Part shown: positions 17,872 to 26,424 of the stretch, in pieces
How positions within the stretch are numbered: the first letter of the stretch is position 1
Layout of the letters: the number at the start of each line of letters is the position of its first letter
Assembly (NCBI RefSeq): GCF_935822925.1
Contig: NZ_CAKXZS010000023.1
Location: 124,001-188,000, forward strand
Length of the DNA: 64,000 nt
DNA from: Mesorhizobium ventifaucium
Lineage (GTDB): Bacteria > Pseudomonadota > Alphaproteobacteria > Rhizobiales > Rhizobiaceae
Reading direction: 5' to 3'
Program-made: the position numbers and the translations under genes
The notes under the pieces: model-generated
What the model saw: only the letters and a program-made list of their open reading frames with translations
Databases searched by the model: none
Told to the model about the DNA's origin: nothing

Positions 17872-17915
17872 AGCACCGGCGAAGCATCTAAGAAGCAGCC
17901 AATAGCGAATTTGTC

Positions 17916-17939
17916 ATGGCCGGTCTCCGGCCATTTTTG
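17916..17939 (+). terminator. Rho-independent terminator of dksA
   Basis: The arms atggccgg and ccggccat are perfect, with a tct loop and a TTTTT tract. It lies 44 bp after the dksA stop and 30 bp before the 3' end of the convergent FliO-like gene. Confidence 0.9.
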
Positions 17940-17968
17940 TTAGCCGGTTGCTGGCCCGGTTGGGCCGG

Positions 17969-18703
17969 TCATCTTTTCTGGCTGGACAACTCGCCGAGAA
18001 GCTTCGTCATCTCGTCATCGAGAGACGACGGCGCTTTCGCCGCCGGCTTGTTCTCCGGCTTGGCGGGGTGCGGCTCATCCAACGAGACCTCGAGTTCCCT
18101 CATCAGTGTATCGTCAATGGAATCCTCTTTTGCCGGGGAATCCTGTCTTGCCGGCGATGGCGCGTACCGAACGGCATTGGCGTAGTCGGGCAGCGGCGTA
18201 ACGGTCGCCGATTGAGGGCTTTGCGCTGCTGGCCTCGGCGCCGGCGCCGGTGCGGGCTGATGCGGCCGGACAGGCGTTGGGGCCGTGCTTGGCGGCTGCG
18301 GAGACGGTGCTTGCCTCACTGGCGCAGGAGCCGGTTGAGGCGCGCGCGGCGGCGGTGCCGGCTGATGGCCGCCGCCATCTCCGGTCAGTGCAGGACGGCG
18401 CAGCGCCGACAGCCTGATGTCGCGTTCGACGACGACGTCGGTCGGGCCGCCGATCAGCAGCAGGTGCTCGATATCGTCGCGGCGCACCAGCACCAACCGG
18501 CGGTGACTGTCGACTGCGGTGGCGTCCATCACGGCCAGCCGCGTCTTGCGGTTCCTGCCGCCGGCAACGAACGTTCCAAAGGTCAGATTGCGGACCAGCT
18601 TGATGATGAGGAGAACGATGACCACAAGGACAAGCGCGACAAAGGTCCACAGGATTGCTGCGGCATAACCAGGACCCGCCACGCTATCAAGCCACTGCAG
18701 CAT
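17969..18703 (-). CDS. FliO-like membrane protein
   Basis: The product is 244 aa from ATG 18703 (ggggg upstream). One hydrophobic segment (AAAILWTFVALVLVVIVLLII) follows a short periplasmic N-terminus. Next comes the FliO-type cytoplasmic beta domain (RLAVMDATAVDSHRRLVLVRRDDIEHLLLIGG). The last 130 residues are a Pro/Ala/Gln-rich tail. FliO assists assembly of the FliP-FliQ-FliR export gate of flagella. No other flagellar gene is nearby, as is usual for this alphaproteobacterial copy, so a role outside the flagellum is possible. Identity rests on the domain pattern. Confidence 0.75.
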   Translation of the reverse strand: MLQWLDSVAGPGYAAAILWTFVALVLVVIVLLIIKLVRNLTFGTFVAGGRNRKTRLAVMDATAVDSHRRLVLVRRDDIEHLLLIGGPTDVVVERDIRLSALRRPALTGDGGGHQPAPPPRAPQPAPAPVRQAPSPQPPSTAPTPVRPHQPAPAPAPRPAAQSPQSATVTPLPDYANAVRYAPSPARQDSPAKEDSIDDTLMRELEVSLDEPHPAKPENKPAAKAPSSLDDEMTKLLGELSSQKR

Positions 18704-19074
18704 TGGTGCCCCCAAAATCAGCTTTCGAAGAAGACGCGACACTAGACTGTTGCGGCACGCGACTGCAAGTTACGTTTCGCGCTTCGTGAACAGCTTGAAA
18801 CTCCGATGTGTGGATTTGAAGCTCCTGCGAATTGAGGGCGTCAGCGTTCCGGAACTTCAATCCACGACACTGGATTTTTCAGCAAGTTGCTGCTGTGATA
18901 AATCCGAAATTCGCTCCGCGTCGGACCAGGATGATGCGAATTTCGGATTCACCGCACCAAGCGCCGAACGGGTGTCATTTTTAGCGCACATTTGCCGCCA
19001 AGGCCTTTTCCGGACCCTGAGAATGTGATTCAACCGGGCAGGGGCAAGTACCGGAATTCACGAGCAGGGGGCAC
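18704..19074. other. Intergenic region upstream of cckA
   Basis: The 371-bp gap between the divergent FliO-like gene and cckA holds a perfect 14-bp inverted repeat at 18901-18949 and no convincing ORF. The cckA promoter must lie downstream of that repeat; no promoter motif is clear to me. Confidence 0.5.
18901..18949. repeat. Perfect 14-bp inverted repeat (aatccgaaattcgc)
   Basis: The arms aatccgaaattcgc (18901-18914) and gcgaatttcggatt (18936-18949) are exact complements around 21 nt. A single related arm (gcaaatttcggattcgcc) occurs near 37037, so this is a dispersed element rather than a site specific to cckA. Confidence 0.75.
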
Positions 19075-21645
19075 ATGGCCAAGGAAGCGCGCGGCGATTT
19101 CTATCCGGTACCGATCGTCGACCAGAACACGCGACCGGGCGCGGTCACCCGGCTCATCGTCTTCATCGTTGTCCTGACAGGAGCCGCGATCGTTTTCGGC
19201 CTTTTCCGAGAGCGTCTTGGCGATCCATTCCTGCTTGGAATGCTTGGCGTGCTGGCGATGATCGGTGTCGGCTTCCTGTTCGCCACCGCCATCGGCTTCG
19301 TGCAGATCACACCGCGCTCGACGAGTGACGAACTGTCGAAAGCCTTCGTCGATTCAATGTCGCAAGGCCTTCTGGTCACCGACACCAAGGGTCGCGTCGT
19401 CTACGCCAATCGGGCCTATGCCGACATGACGGGCGCGACTTCTGCGGCGGATCTAAAGACTGTCGAAGGGTTGCTGTCCGATGTTCCCGAGGCCTCGGTG
19501 ACCATATACCGGCTCGCCTCCGGCCTGCGCGACGGCCAGCCCGGCGACGGTGAGTTTCGGCTTGCCCAATCCATTCGACCCGGCGCTGAGCCGGGCGCGC
19601 GCTGGTACCGTGTCCGCGCCCGCGCCTTCAGCGTCCCCGGCCAGCGGCTGCCCTTGCTCGCCTGGCAACTCGCCGACATCTCGAAAGAACGGGCCGAGCA
19701 GGAGCGGTTCTTCCTTGATCTTCAGGAGGCCATCGACCATCTCGACCATGCGCCTGCCGGCTTCTTTTCGGCCGACCAGGAAGGCCGCGTCACCTACATC
19801 AACGCCACCCTTGCGGAGTGGCTGGGCATCGACCTGACGAGCTTCACGCCTGGTGCCGTCACGCTTCCGGAGATCGTCGCCGGCGACGGCATGGCGCTGG
19901 TCCGCTCGGTCAAGGCCGATCCCGGCACCACCCGCAATGCGGTCATCGATCTCGATCTGACGACAGTGAAGGGCGAGGCGCTGCCCGTGCGTTTCATGCA
20001 TCGGGTTTCGGCCAGCCGCGAGGGCGCCAACGGTCCGACGCGCACCATCGTGCTCAACCGGACGCAAGGCGAGGACGCTTCCGCCGATCTGCGCGCCTCG
20101 GAGATCCGCTTCACCCGCTTCTTCAATTCGACACCGATGGCGATAGCGGCTGTCGACAACCGCGGGCGCATCTTGCGCACCAACGCGCCTTTCCTGTCGC
20201 TGTTTTCTTCCGTCGTCGACGGGGACGCGGTCGATCGGCGCGTGCGGCTGGACACAGTGATCCATGAGCGCGACCGCCCCGCCTTTGCGGCGGCGTTCGA
20301 GAAAGCGCGACAACGGCAGGCCGATATCGAACCGATCGATACGCTGCTGCCCGGCAATGAAGAACGGCACATGCGCTTCTACGTCAACGCGGTTGCCGAC
20401 GGCACCGGCGAGGGCGCCGAAGAATCGGCTATCGTCTACGCCGTCGAGACCACCGAGCAGAAGGCGCTCGAGGGCCAGATGGCGCAAAGCCAGAAGATGC
20501 AGGCGGTCGGCCAGCTTGCCGGCGGCATCGCACACGACTTCAACAATGTGCTGACCGCCATCATCATGGCCTCGGACCTCTTGTTGACCAACCACCGCCC
20601 GTCGGACCCGTCCTTCCCGGACATCATGAACATCAAGCAGAACGCCAACCGGGCGGCCTCGCTGGTGCGGCAGCTTCTGGCCTTCTCGCGCAAGCAGACG
20701 CTGCGGCCGGAGGTGCTCAACCTGACCGACGTGCTTGCCGATCTGCGGATGCTGCTGGCCCGTCTGGTCGGCAACGACATCAAGCTGAAGGTCGATCATG
20801 GCCGCGATCTGTGGCCGGTGAAGGTCGATATCGGGCAGTTCGAGCAGGTGGTGGTCAATCTGGCGGTCAATGCGCGCGATGCGATGCCGAACGGCGGCGA
20901 ACTCACCGTGCGCACCCGCAACGTGACCACAGAGGAGAGCAAGAGCCTTCCCTACCGCGAACTTGCGCCGGCCGATTACGTGGTGGTCGAAGTTGAAGAC
21001 ACCGGCAGCGGCATCGCCCCCGAAGTGCTCAAGAAGATTTTCGAACCCTTCTTCACCACCAAGGAGGTCGGCAAGGGCACCGGCCTCGGCCTGTCGATGG
21101 TCTATGGCATCATCAAGCAGACAGGCGGCTTCATCTTCTGCGATTCCGAGGTCGGCAAAGGATCGGTGTTCCGTATCTTCCTGCCGCGCTACATTGCTGA
21201 GGCGAGAACGGCAGGCGAGCCCGGCGAGGCGCCGGCTGCACCGACAAAGATCGCCGACGCAGCCAAGGACCTGTCAGGTTCGGCCACGGTGCTGCTCGTC
21301 GAGGACGAGGATGCCGTGCGCATGGGCGGCATGCGGGCGCTGACGTCGCGCGGTTACACCGTCCACGAAGCGTCCTCGGGCGTTGAGGCGCTGGAAATCT
21401 TCGAGGCGCTCGGCGGCAAGGTCGACATTGTCGTTTCCGATGTGGTGATGCCGGAAATGGATGGGCCGACGCTGCTTGGCGAATTGCGCAAGCGGCAGCC
21501 GGACATCAAATTCGTCTTCGTTTCCGGCTACGCGGAGGACGCGTTTGCCAAGAACCTGCCGGCAGACGCGCATTTCGGTTTCCTGCCGAAGCCGTTTTCG
21601 CTCAAGCAACTGGCCACAATCGTCAAGGATGTGCTGGAATCTTAG
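19075..21645 (+). CDS. cckA: Cell-cycle hybrid histidine kinase CckA
   Basis: The product is 856 aa. Two N-terminal membrane segments (about residues 22-42 and 51-80) precede PAS-type sensory regions. A HisKA/HATPase module follows, with phosphoacceptor His487 in GGIAHDFNNVLTAI and the G-boxes VEDTGSGIAPEV and GKGTGLGLSMVYG. A C-terminal receiver domain has phosphoacceptor Asp789 in VVSDVVMPEMDGP. CckA phosphorylates CtrA and CpdR through ChpT and controls the alphaproteobacterial cell cycle from the inner membrane. Domain order and length match the family. deoD follows on the same strand. Confidence 0.96.
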   Translation: MAKEARGDFYPVPIVDQNTRPGAVTRLIVFIVVLTGAAIVFGLFRERLGDPFLLGMLGVLAMIGVGFLFATAIGFVQITPRSTSDELSKAFVDSMSQGLLVTDTKGRVVYANRAYADMTGATSAADLKTVEGLLSDVPEASVTIYRLASGLRDGQPGDGEFRLAQSIRPGAEPGARWYRVRARAFSVPGQRLPLLAWQLADISKERAEQERFFLDLQEAIDHLDHAPAGFFSADQEGRVTYINATLAEWLGIDLTSFTPGAVTLPEIVAGDGMALVRSVKADPGTTRNAVIDLDLTTVKGEALPVRFMHRVSASREGANGPTRTIVLNRTQGEDASADLRASEIRFTRFFNSTPMAIAAVDNRGRILRTNAPFLSLFSSVVDGDAVDRRVRLDTVIHERDRPAFAAAFEKARQRQADIEPIDTLLPGNEERHMRFYVNAVADGTGEGAEESAIVYAVETTEQKALEGQMAQSQKMQAVGQLAGGIAHDFNNVLTAIIMASDLLLTNHRPSDPSFPDIMNIKQNANRAASLVRQLLAFSRKQTLRPEVLNLTDVLADLRMLLARLVGNDIKLKVDHGRDLWPVKVDIGQFEQVVVNLAVNARDAMPNGGELTVRTRNVTTEESKSLPYRELAPADYVVVEVEDTGSGIAPEVLKKIFEPFFTTKEVGKGTGLGLSMVYGIIKQTGGFIFCDSEVGKGSVFRIFLPRYIAEARTAGEPGEAPAAPTKIADAAKDLSGSATVLLVEDEDAVRMGGMRALTSRGYTVHEASSGVEALEIFEALGGKVDIVVSDVVMPEMDGPTLLGELRKRQPDIKFVFVSGYAEDAFAKNLPADAHFGFLPKPFSLKQLATIVKDVLES

Positions 21646-21729
21646 GGCTCACTAATTCGCACTTGCGAAATGGCGTGAGACTGCCATGATATTGGGGGAA
21701 ACAGGCGGCGGGTTTTGGGGGAGCATGCC

Positions 21730-22440
21730 GTGACGCCGCACAACGAGGCAGGCAAGGGCGATTATGCCGCAACAGTGCTGTTGCCGGGCGATCCGCAGCG
21801 GGCCGAATGGATGGCGGAAACCTTTCTCGAGGCGCGGCGCTGCGTCAACCGTCGAAGGGAGGCCCTCGGTTTTACCGGCCTGTTTCGCGGCAAGCCCGTC
21901 AGCATCCAGTCCACCGGCATCGGCGTCTCGTCATTCCTGATCTACGCGCATGAATTGCTCGACTTCCATGGCGTGAGGACCCTGATCCGCACCGGTACCT
22001 GTGGTGCCCTGACTGCCGCGGTTAAACTGCGCAGTTTAGTGATCTCGCAATCGGTGCGGGGTGAAAGTGCCGAGAGCGGCCAGGTCTTTGGGCTCTATGA
22101 TGCTGATGCCGGACCCGATCCGGAGCTGTTTTCCCAAGCCTTGGCCCGGGCTGCCGAAATCGGCATCGAACATCGGGCGGGGCTGACCATCTGCAGCGAC
22201 ATATTCTATCATCCCCGGGGGTGCGACCGCTTCGCCGAAGCGCAGGCACAGGGCGCGCTGGCCGTAGATATGGAGACCAGCGCGCTCTATCGCATCGCCG
22301 CGCATTTCGGCGCTAGGGCCCTGTCGGTCCTGACTGTCGTCGACAATGTGGTGACCGGCGAGCAGACCGACTATTCCGAACGCCAGGCGCTCTTCACCGA
22401 TATGACCCGGCTGGCGCTCGATGTCGCGATCGAAAGCTAA
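21730..22440 (+). CDS. deoD: Purine-nucleoside phosphorylase, DeoD type
   Basis: The product is 236 aa from GTG 21730, with ggggga 7 nt upstream; this start gives the family N-terminus MTPHN. Conserved elements include GDYAATVLLPGDPQRAEWMA near the N-terminus and VDMETSALYRIAAHFGARAL, which holds the nucleoside-contacting Met-Glu. The enzyme splits purine (deoxy)ribonucleosides with phosphate for salvage. Its stop overlaps the convergent RHH gene by 4 nt. Confidence 0.92.
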   Translation: MTPHNEAGKGDYAATVLLPGDPQRAEWMAETFLEARRCVNRRREALGFTGLFRGKPVSIQSTGIGVSSFLIYAHELLDFHGVRTLIRTGTCGALTAAVKLRSLVISQSVRGESAESGQVFGLYDADAGPDPELFSQALARAAEIGIEHRAGLTICSDIFYHPRGCDRFAEAQAQGALAVDMETSALYRIAAHFGARALSVLTVVDNVVTGEQTDYSERQALFTDMTRLALDVAIES

Positions 22441-22742
22441 GCTGCTTGGCGCTTCGGCGCCGCGTGTTCTTCGATGCCGGGCCGATGGCCGCGCAGATAG
22501 AGAGCACAGGTCGTGCGCAGCATAGAGGCGAAGTTCGGAATCTGGCCATTGATCTCGATGGCCTCGTCATAGAGCTTCGAAATGAATTTCGGCGTTGTCA
22601 GGCCCTGGCTGTCGGCGATCTCGTCGAGCAATGCCCAGAACGTCGCCTCGAGCTGAATGCTGGTCGAATGCCCGTCGATGCGGATCGACCCGTTGATCTG
22701 CCGGTAACCCTCCGGATCCTGCCCGGCAAAAACCCTGCACAT
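22437..22742 (-). CDS. Ribbon-helix-helix domain protein
   Basis: The product is 101 aa. The segment SIRIDGHSTSIQLEATFWALLDEIA matches the beta-strand plus first helix of RHH-type (arylsulfate-sulfotransferase-regulator-like) DNA-binding proteins found in rhizobia. It probably binds DNA as a dimer and may be a repressor or an antitoxin-like regulator, but no toxin gene is adjacent. It ends in a convergent overlap with deoD. Confidence 0.75.
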   Translation of the reverse strand: MCRVFAGQDPEGYRQINGSIRIDGHSTSIQLEATFWALLDEIADSQGLTTPKFISKLYDEAIEINGQIPNFASMLRTTCALYLRGHRPGIEEHAAPKRQAA

Positions 22743-23019
22743 CGTTACCTCCCGTTCTTATTGGTTTGGCCGTTCTTGCTGGTTCTGGCCATCCTTGTTG
22801 ATTTTGGGCGCAATCAGCAGCGATTCGCGCCTTTGAACAGTGCCTATCGTGGCCAATTATCTTCAGCTGGAAAGCGGAAAACAGCAATCGGACTTTCGTC
22901 CTTAGCGGTTTCCCACCCCGTCTTTAGATTAGCGCGTGGTAATCGGCTGCCACCACGTTTGCCGCAACCCGCGCATAATACGCCGACGCGCGCATCGCGC
23001 TTACCGCACGGAGTGTCAT

Positions 23020-23415
23020 TTGGCGAAGGCGATCCACACCATGATCCGGGTTTTGGACGAGGCCCGGTCCGTCGATTTCTACCGGAAAGCGTTTGGACTG
23101 GAGGTCGCCGAACGGCTCGATTTCGAAACCTTTACGCTCGTCTATCTGAGCAATGCCGAGGCGGAGCTCGAAGTCGAGCTCACCGTCAACAAGGGCCGCC
23201 AGGAGCCTTATGCGCTCGGTGACGGCTACGGCCACCTCGCGGTTTCGGTCGCCGATCTGGACAGCGAACATGACCGGCTCGGCGCGCTTGGCCTCGGCCC
23301 GAAAAAGATCGTCGAGTTCAACCGCGACGGAGCGCTGCTCGCGCGCTTCTTCTTCATCGAGGATCCCGACGGCTACAAGATCGAGGTCCTGCAGCGTCAG
23401 GGCCGGTTCAGATAG
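23020..23415 (+). CDS. VOC family protein (glyoxalase I-like)
   Basis: The product is 131 aa from TTG 23020, with cggag upstream; ATG 23041 is an alternative. It has paired beta-alpha-beta-beta-beta modules. HTMIRVLDEARSVDFYRKAFGL is the N-terminal module, GHLAVSVADL carries a second metal-type His, and FIEDPDGYKIEVLQ carries the C-terminal Glu. These fit a metal-dependent lactoylglutathione-lyase-like enzyme, though the substrate cannot be fixed. It precedes the Tat/GMC oxidoreductase pair on the same strand. Confidence 0.82.
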   Translation: MAKAIHTMIRVLDEARSVDFYRKAFGLEVAERLDFETFTLVYLSNAEAELEVELTVNKGRQEPYALGDGYGHLAVSVADLDSEHDRLGALGLGPKKIVEFNRDGALLARFFFIEDPDGYKIEVLQRQGRFR

Positions 23416-23495
23416 GAGGTACTACAGCCGCGCCGGCCAGCGCGGCGCCAGCCAGGGCACCTTCGGGTGCAAATAGCAAGCAAGGGAGGAACAAA

Positions 23496-24044
23496 ATGGT
23501 CACGATTTATGAGAGCAAGCCGGTCCATGAAACGACGCCAGGGCTATCGCGCCGCGAGCTTCTGAAGCGCGGCGGGGTCGGCGCGTTGCTGGTCATTTCA
23601 GGCAGTGCCGTCATCAGCCCGGAACATGCCTGGGGTCTTGAAACATCCGCGCTCAAGCCCGAAACCATGGCGACCCTGATCCAGATGGCGCGCGACATCT
23701 ACCCGCACGACCAAGTGCCCGACAAATATTACGCAATCGCCGTCAAGGCTCATGATGAGCAGGCCGGCAAGGACCCTGCCCACAAGGACCTTATCGAAAG
23801 GGGTGTCGCAGATCTCGATTTGAAATCGGGCAAGGACGGCTACACCGGTCTCGGCTGGGAGGAGCAGCGCGTTGCGGTGCTCAGAGGTATCCAGGACACG
23901 CCGTTCTTCCAGGCCGTCCGCGGCGGGCTTGTCGTCGGCCTCTACAACCAGAAGCAGGTCTGGCCGATCTTCGGCTACGAGGGCGAATCCTACTCCAAGG
24001 GCGGCTACATGGCGCGCGGGTTCGACGACATCGAGTGGCTCTGA
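23496..24044 (+). CDS. Tat-exported gluconate 2-dehydrogenase subunit 3-like protein
   Basis: The product is 182 aa, preceded by a strong gggagg. Its N-terminus SRRELLKRGGVGALLVISG is a twin-arginine signal, so the folded complex would be exported to the periplasm. The remainder resembles the small subunit of membrane gluconate dehydrogenases. In such complexes it accompanies a flavoprotein lacking its own signal peptide, exported by hitch-hiking. The GMC oxidoreductase starts 43 bp later. No cytochrome c subunit is present. Confidence 0.85.
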   Translation: MVTIYESKPVHETTPGLSRRELLKRGGVGALLVISGSAVISPEHAWGLETSALKPETMATLIQMARDIYPHDQVPDKYYAIAVKAHDEQAGKDPAHKDLIERGVADLDLKSGKDGYTGLGWEEQRVAVLRGIQDTPFFQAVRGGLVVGLYNQKQVWPIFGYEGESYSKGGYMARGFDDIEWL

Positions 24045-24087
24045 GCCCCGTCGCAACCGCACACAACAGACATCATGGGAGGATACC

Positions 24088-25659
24088 ATGGCAGCACCAT
24101 TTGATCTCAAGAACGACGGCGTGGTCGTCATCATCGGCTCGGGCGCAGGCGGCGGCACACTCGGCAATGAACTTGCGCAGAAGGGCATCGATGTCGTCAT
24201 CCTGGAGGCGGGAGCCCGTCACGAATACCAGGATTTCATCAATGACGAGTGGGATTCATTCGCCCAACTCGCCTGGACGGACAAGCGCACGACCTCGGGC
24301 GACTGGCGGGTGGCGAAGGATTTCCCCAACCTGCCGGCATGGATCGTTAAGGCGGTCGGCGGCTCGACCACGCACTGGGCGGGCGCCTCGCTGCGCTTTC
24401 AGGAGCACGAATTCAAAACGCTTTCGACCTACGGAAAACTGGAAGGCGCGAACCTGCTCGACTGGCCGATGACGCTTGCCGAGCTGGAGCCCTACTACGC
24501 AAAGGCCGAAGACAGACTGGGCGTGACGCTCACTAACAACATCCCAGGCCTTCCCGGCAACAACAACTTCAAGGTGATGAAGGCCGGCGCCGACAAGCTC
24601 GGCTACAAGGAGTGCCACACCGGCCGGATGGCAATCAATTCCGAGCCGCGCGACGACCGCAATGCCTGCCAGCAGACCGGCTTCTGTTTCCAGGGCTGCA
24701 AATGGGGCGCCAAATGGTCGACGCTCTACAGCGAAATTCCCAAGGGCGAGGCGACCGGCCATCTCGAGGTCAGGCCGAATGCCATGGCCATCAACATCAA
24801 CCACGATGCGTCAGGCAAGGTAACCGGCGTCGTCTATGCCGACAAGGACGGCAGACTGAGGGAACAGAAGGCCCGCATCGTCGCCGTCGCCGGAAATTCG
24901 ATCGAGAGCCCGCGACTGCTGCTCAATTCGGCATCGAGTCAGTTTCCCGACGGCCTTGCCAATTCGTCGGGGCAGGTCGGCAAGAACTACATGCGCCACA
25001 CCACCGGCTCGGTCTACGGCATCTTCGATAAGCCGGTGCATATGTATCGCGGCACCACCATGGCCGGTATCATCCGCGATGAGGCCCGCAACGATCCCTC
25101 GCGCGGCTTCGTCGGCGGCTACGAACTCGAGACGCTGTCGCTCGGCCTGCCGTTCATGGCCGCCTTCCTCAATCCCGGCGGCTGGGGGCGTTCCTTCACC
25201 ACGGCGCTCGACCACTACGACCACATGGCCGGCATGTGGATCGTCGGCGAGGACATGCCGCGCGAGGAAAACCGCATCACGCTGCATGCCGATATCAAGG
25301 ACGAGCACGGCATGCCGGTGGCGGACGTCCATTTCGACGACCATTCCAACGACACGGCGATGCGCAACCACGCCTACAAACAGGGCTCGGCGCTCTACGA
25401 GGCGGTCGGGGCGACGCGGACCTTGCCGACGCCACCCTATCCGTCGACCCACAATCTCGGCACCAACCGGATGAGCGAGAAGGCGGCCGACGGCGTCGTC
25501 AACAAGCATGGCCAGGCGCACGACATCAAGAACCTGTTCGTGTCGGATGGCAGCCAGTTCACCACGGGCGGGGCTGAAAATCCGACATTGACGATCGTGT
25601 CGCTGGCGATCCGTCAGGCCGAGTACATTGCCGGACAAATGTCGGCCAAAAGCATTTAG
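24088..25659 (+). CDS. GMC family oxidoreductase (large subunit)
   Basis: The product is 523 aa from ATG 24088 with gggagga upstream. The FAD motif VVIIGSGAGGGTLGNELA is near the N-terminus, and the GMC_oxred_C region NLGTNRMSEKAADGVVNKHG with FVSDGSQFTTGGAENPTLT is near the end. A Cys-containing loop (CQQTGFCFQGCKWGAKW) resembles gluconate and related sugar-acid or alcohol dehydrogenases. The enzyme oxidises an alcohol or sugar using FAD, probably in the periplasm after export with the Tat-signal subunit. The electron acceptor is not encoded nearby. Confidence 0.9.
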   Translation: MAAPFDLKNDGVVVIIGSGAGGGTLGNELAQKGIDVVILEAGARHEYQDFINDEWDSFAQLAWTDKRTTSGDWRVAKDFPNLPAWIVKAVGGSTTHWAGASLRFQEHEFKTLSTYGKLEGANLLDWPMTLAELEPYYAKAEDRLGVTLTNNIPGLPGNNNFKVMKAGADKLGYKECHTGRMAINSEPRDDRNACQQTGFCFQGCKWGAKWSTLYSEIPKGEATGHLEVRPNAMAININHDASGKVTGVVYADKDGRLREQKARIVAVAGNSIESPRLLLNSASSQFPDGLANSSGQVGKNYMRHTTGSVYGIFDKPVHMYRGTTMAGIIRDEARNDPSRGFVGGYELETLSLGLPFMAAFLNPGGWGRSFTTALDHYDHMAGMWIVGEDMPREENRITLHADIKDEHGMPVADVHFDDHSNDTAMRNHAYKQGSALYEAVGATRTLPTPPYPSTHNLGTNRMSEKAADGVVNKHGQAHDIKNLFVSDGSQFTTGGAENPTLTIVSLAIRQAEYIAGQMSAKSI

Positions 25660-25726
25660 CCATACCCTCCCGACTGCCTGCTCGCGCGGAACCCCACAAG
25701 GTTTCGCGCCTCTTCTTGTCGGCTGT

Positions 25727-26122
25727 TCAACGCTTCGTGCAGGTCGAGGCGGTGAAGGCGCCGTCGGGCTGCTTCATGATGATGTCGAAGGACGGGCTGA
25801 TCTGACCGTCCAACGTGGCTTGCGTGAGCGAGATCGAGTTGCCGCCGGTCGTGTAGCCGCCCAAGGGGCCCAACCAGGTGATCTCGCCATTGGCATCCAT
25901 CTGATAGTTGTAGCCCTGCCGGGCGGTTCCGAAGCTCACCGGGCCGCTATAGACATTGCCCTTGACGGTGATGTCGCCAAGGCTGAGGAACATGCCAAGC
26001 AGATAGACTTCGCAGTGATAGGCGCCGTCCGGCAATTTGCCATCTGTGAAGTCGGCGTGTGCACTGCCGCTCGCTGCAGCCAGAAGCATGGTGCTGAAAA
26101 TACAAGAAATCCTGGAGGCCAT
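25727..26122 (-). CDS. Secreted protein of unknown function
   Basis: The product is 131 aa from ATG 26122, which exposes a signal peptide (MASRISCIFSTMLLAAASGSAHA). The mature domain is Gly/Tyr-rich and beta-like (PDGAYHCEVYLLG, GNVYSGPVSFG, TWLGPLGGYTTGG) with two cysteines far apart. No family is recognised. It is convergent with the GMC gene and divergent from urtA. Confidence 0.7.
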   Translation of the reverse strand: MASRISCIFSTMLLAAASGSAHADFTDGKLPDGAYHCEVYLLGMFLSLGDITVKGNVYSGPVSFGTARQGYNYQMDANGEITWLGPLGGYTTGGNSISLTQATLDGQISPSFDIIMKQPDGAFTASTCTKR

Positions 26123-26364
26123 GACGTCGCTCGTTTGAAGATCGAACTTGCCCCATTTTCCTGCTGCGCTGCAACGGTTCGCCGTCTTTGATCTGGTTCT
26201 GCTCAAAATTGGTGCGTTAATTCGCGAGTGATCAAAAATTAGGCGAGAGCGGGGAATTTTTTCTCAAGCAGAGCACGGGCGGCGGCGCTTATCTTTGGCG
26301 GCTAATATATTAACCGGCTGATAGGGCTGGGAAATCCAAGCCCACTTGATTTTGCCCCCGCGAT

Positions 26365-26380
26365 TGGCACAGCCGTTGCA
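26365..26380 (+). promoter_or_regulatory. Sigma-54 (RpoN) promoter of urtABCDE
   Basis: The sequence tggcacagccgttgca fits the sigma-54 consensus TGGCAC-N5-TTGCW, with -24 GG at 26366-26367 and -12 GC at 26378-26379, spaced by 10. It lies 45 bp upstream of the urtA ATG, which fits nitrogen control through NtrC. I could not identify a clear NtrC site upstream; an imperfect inverted repeat (gggctggg/ccaagccc) is present at about 26325-26345. Confidence 0.85.
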
Positions 26381-26424
26381 TGGTCTGTTTGCGATGCGAT
26401 CAACCAGCTAGGGAGTTTTGAAAT

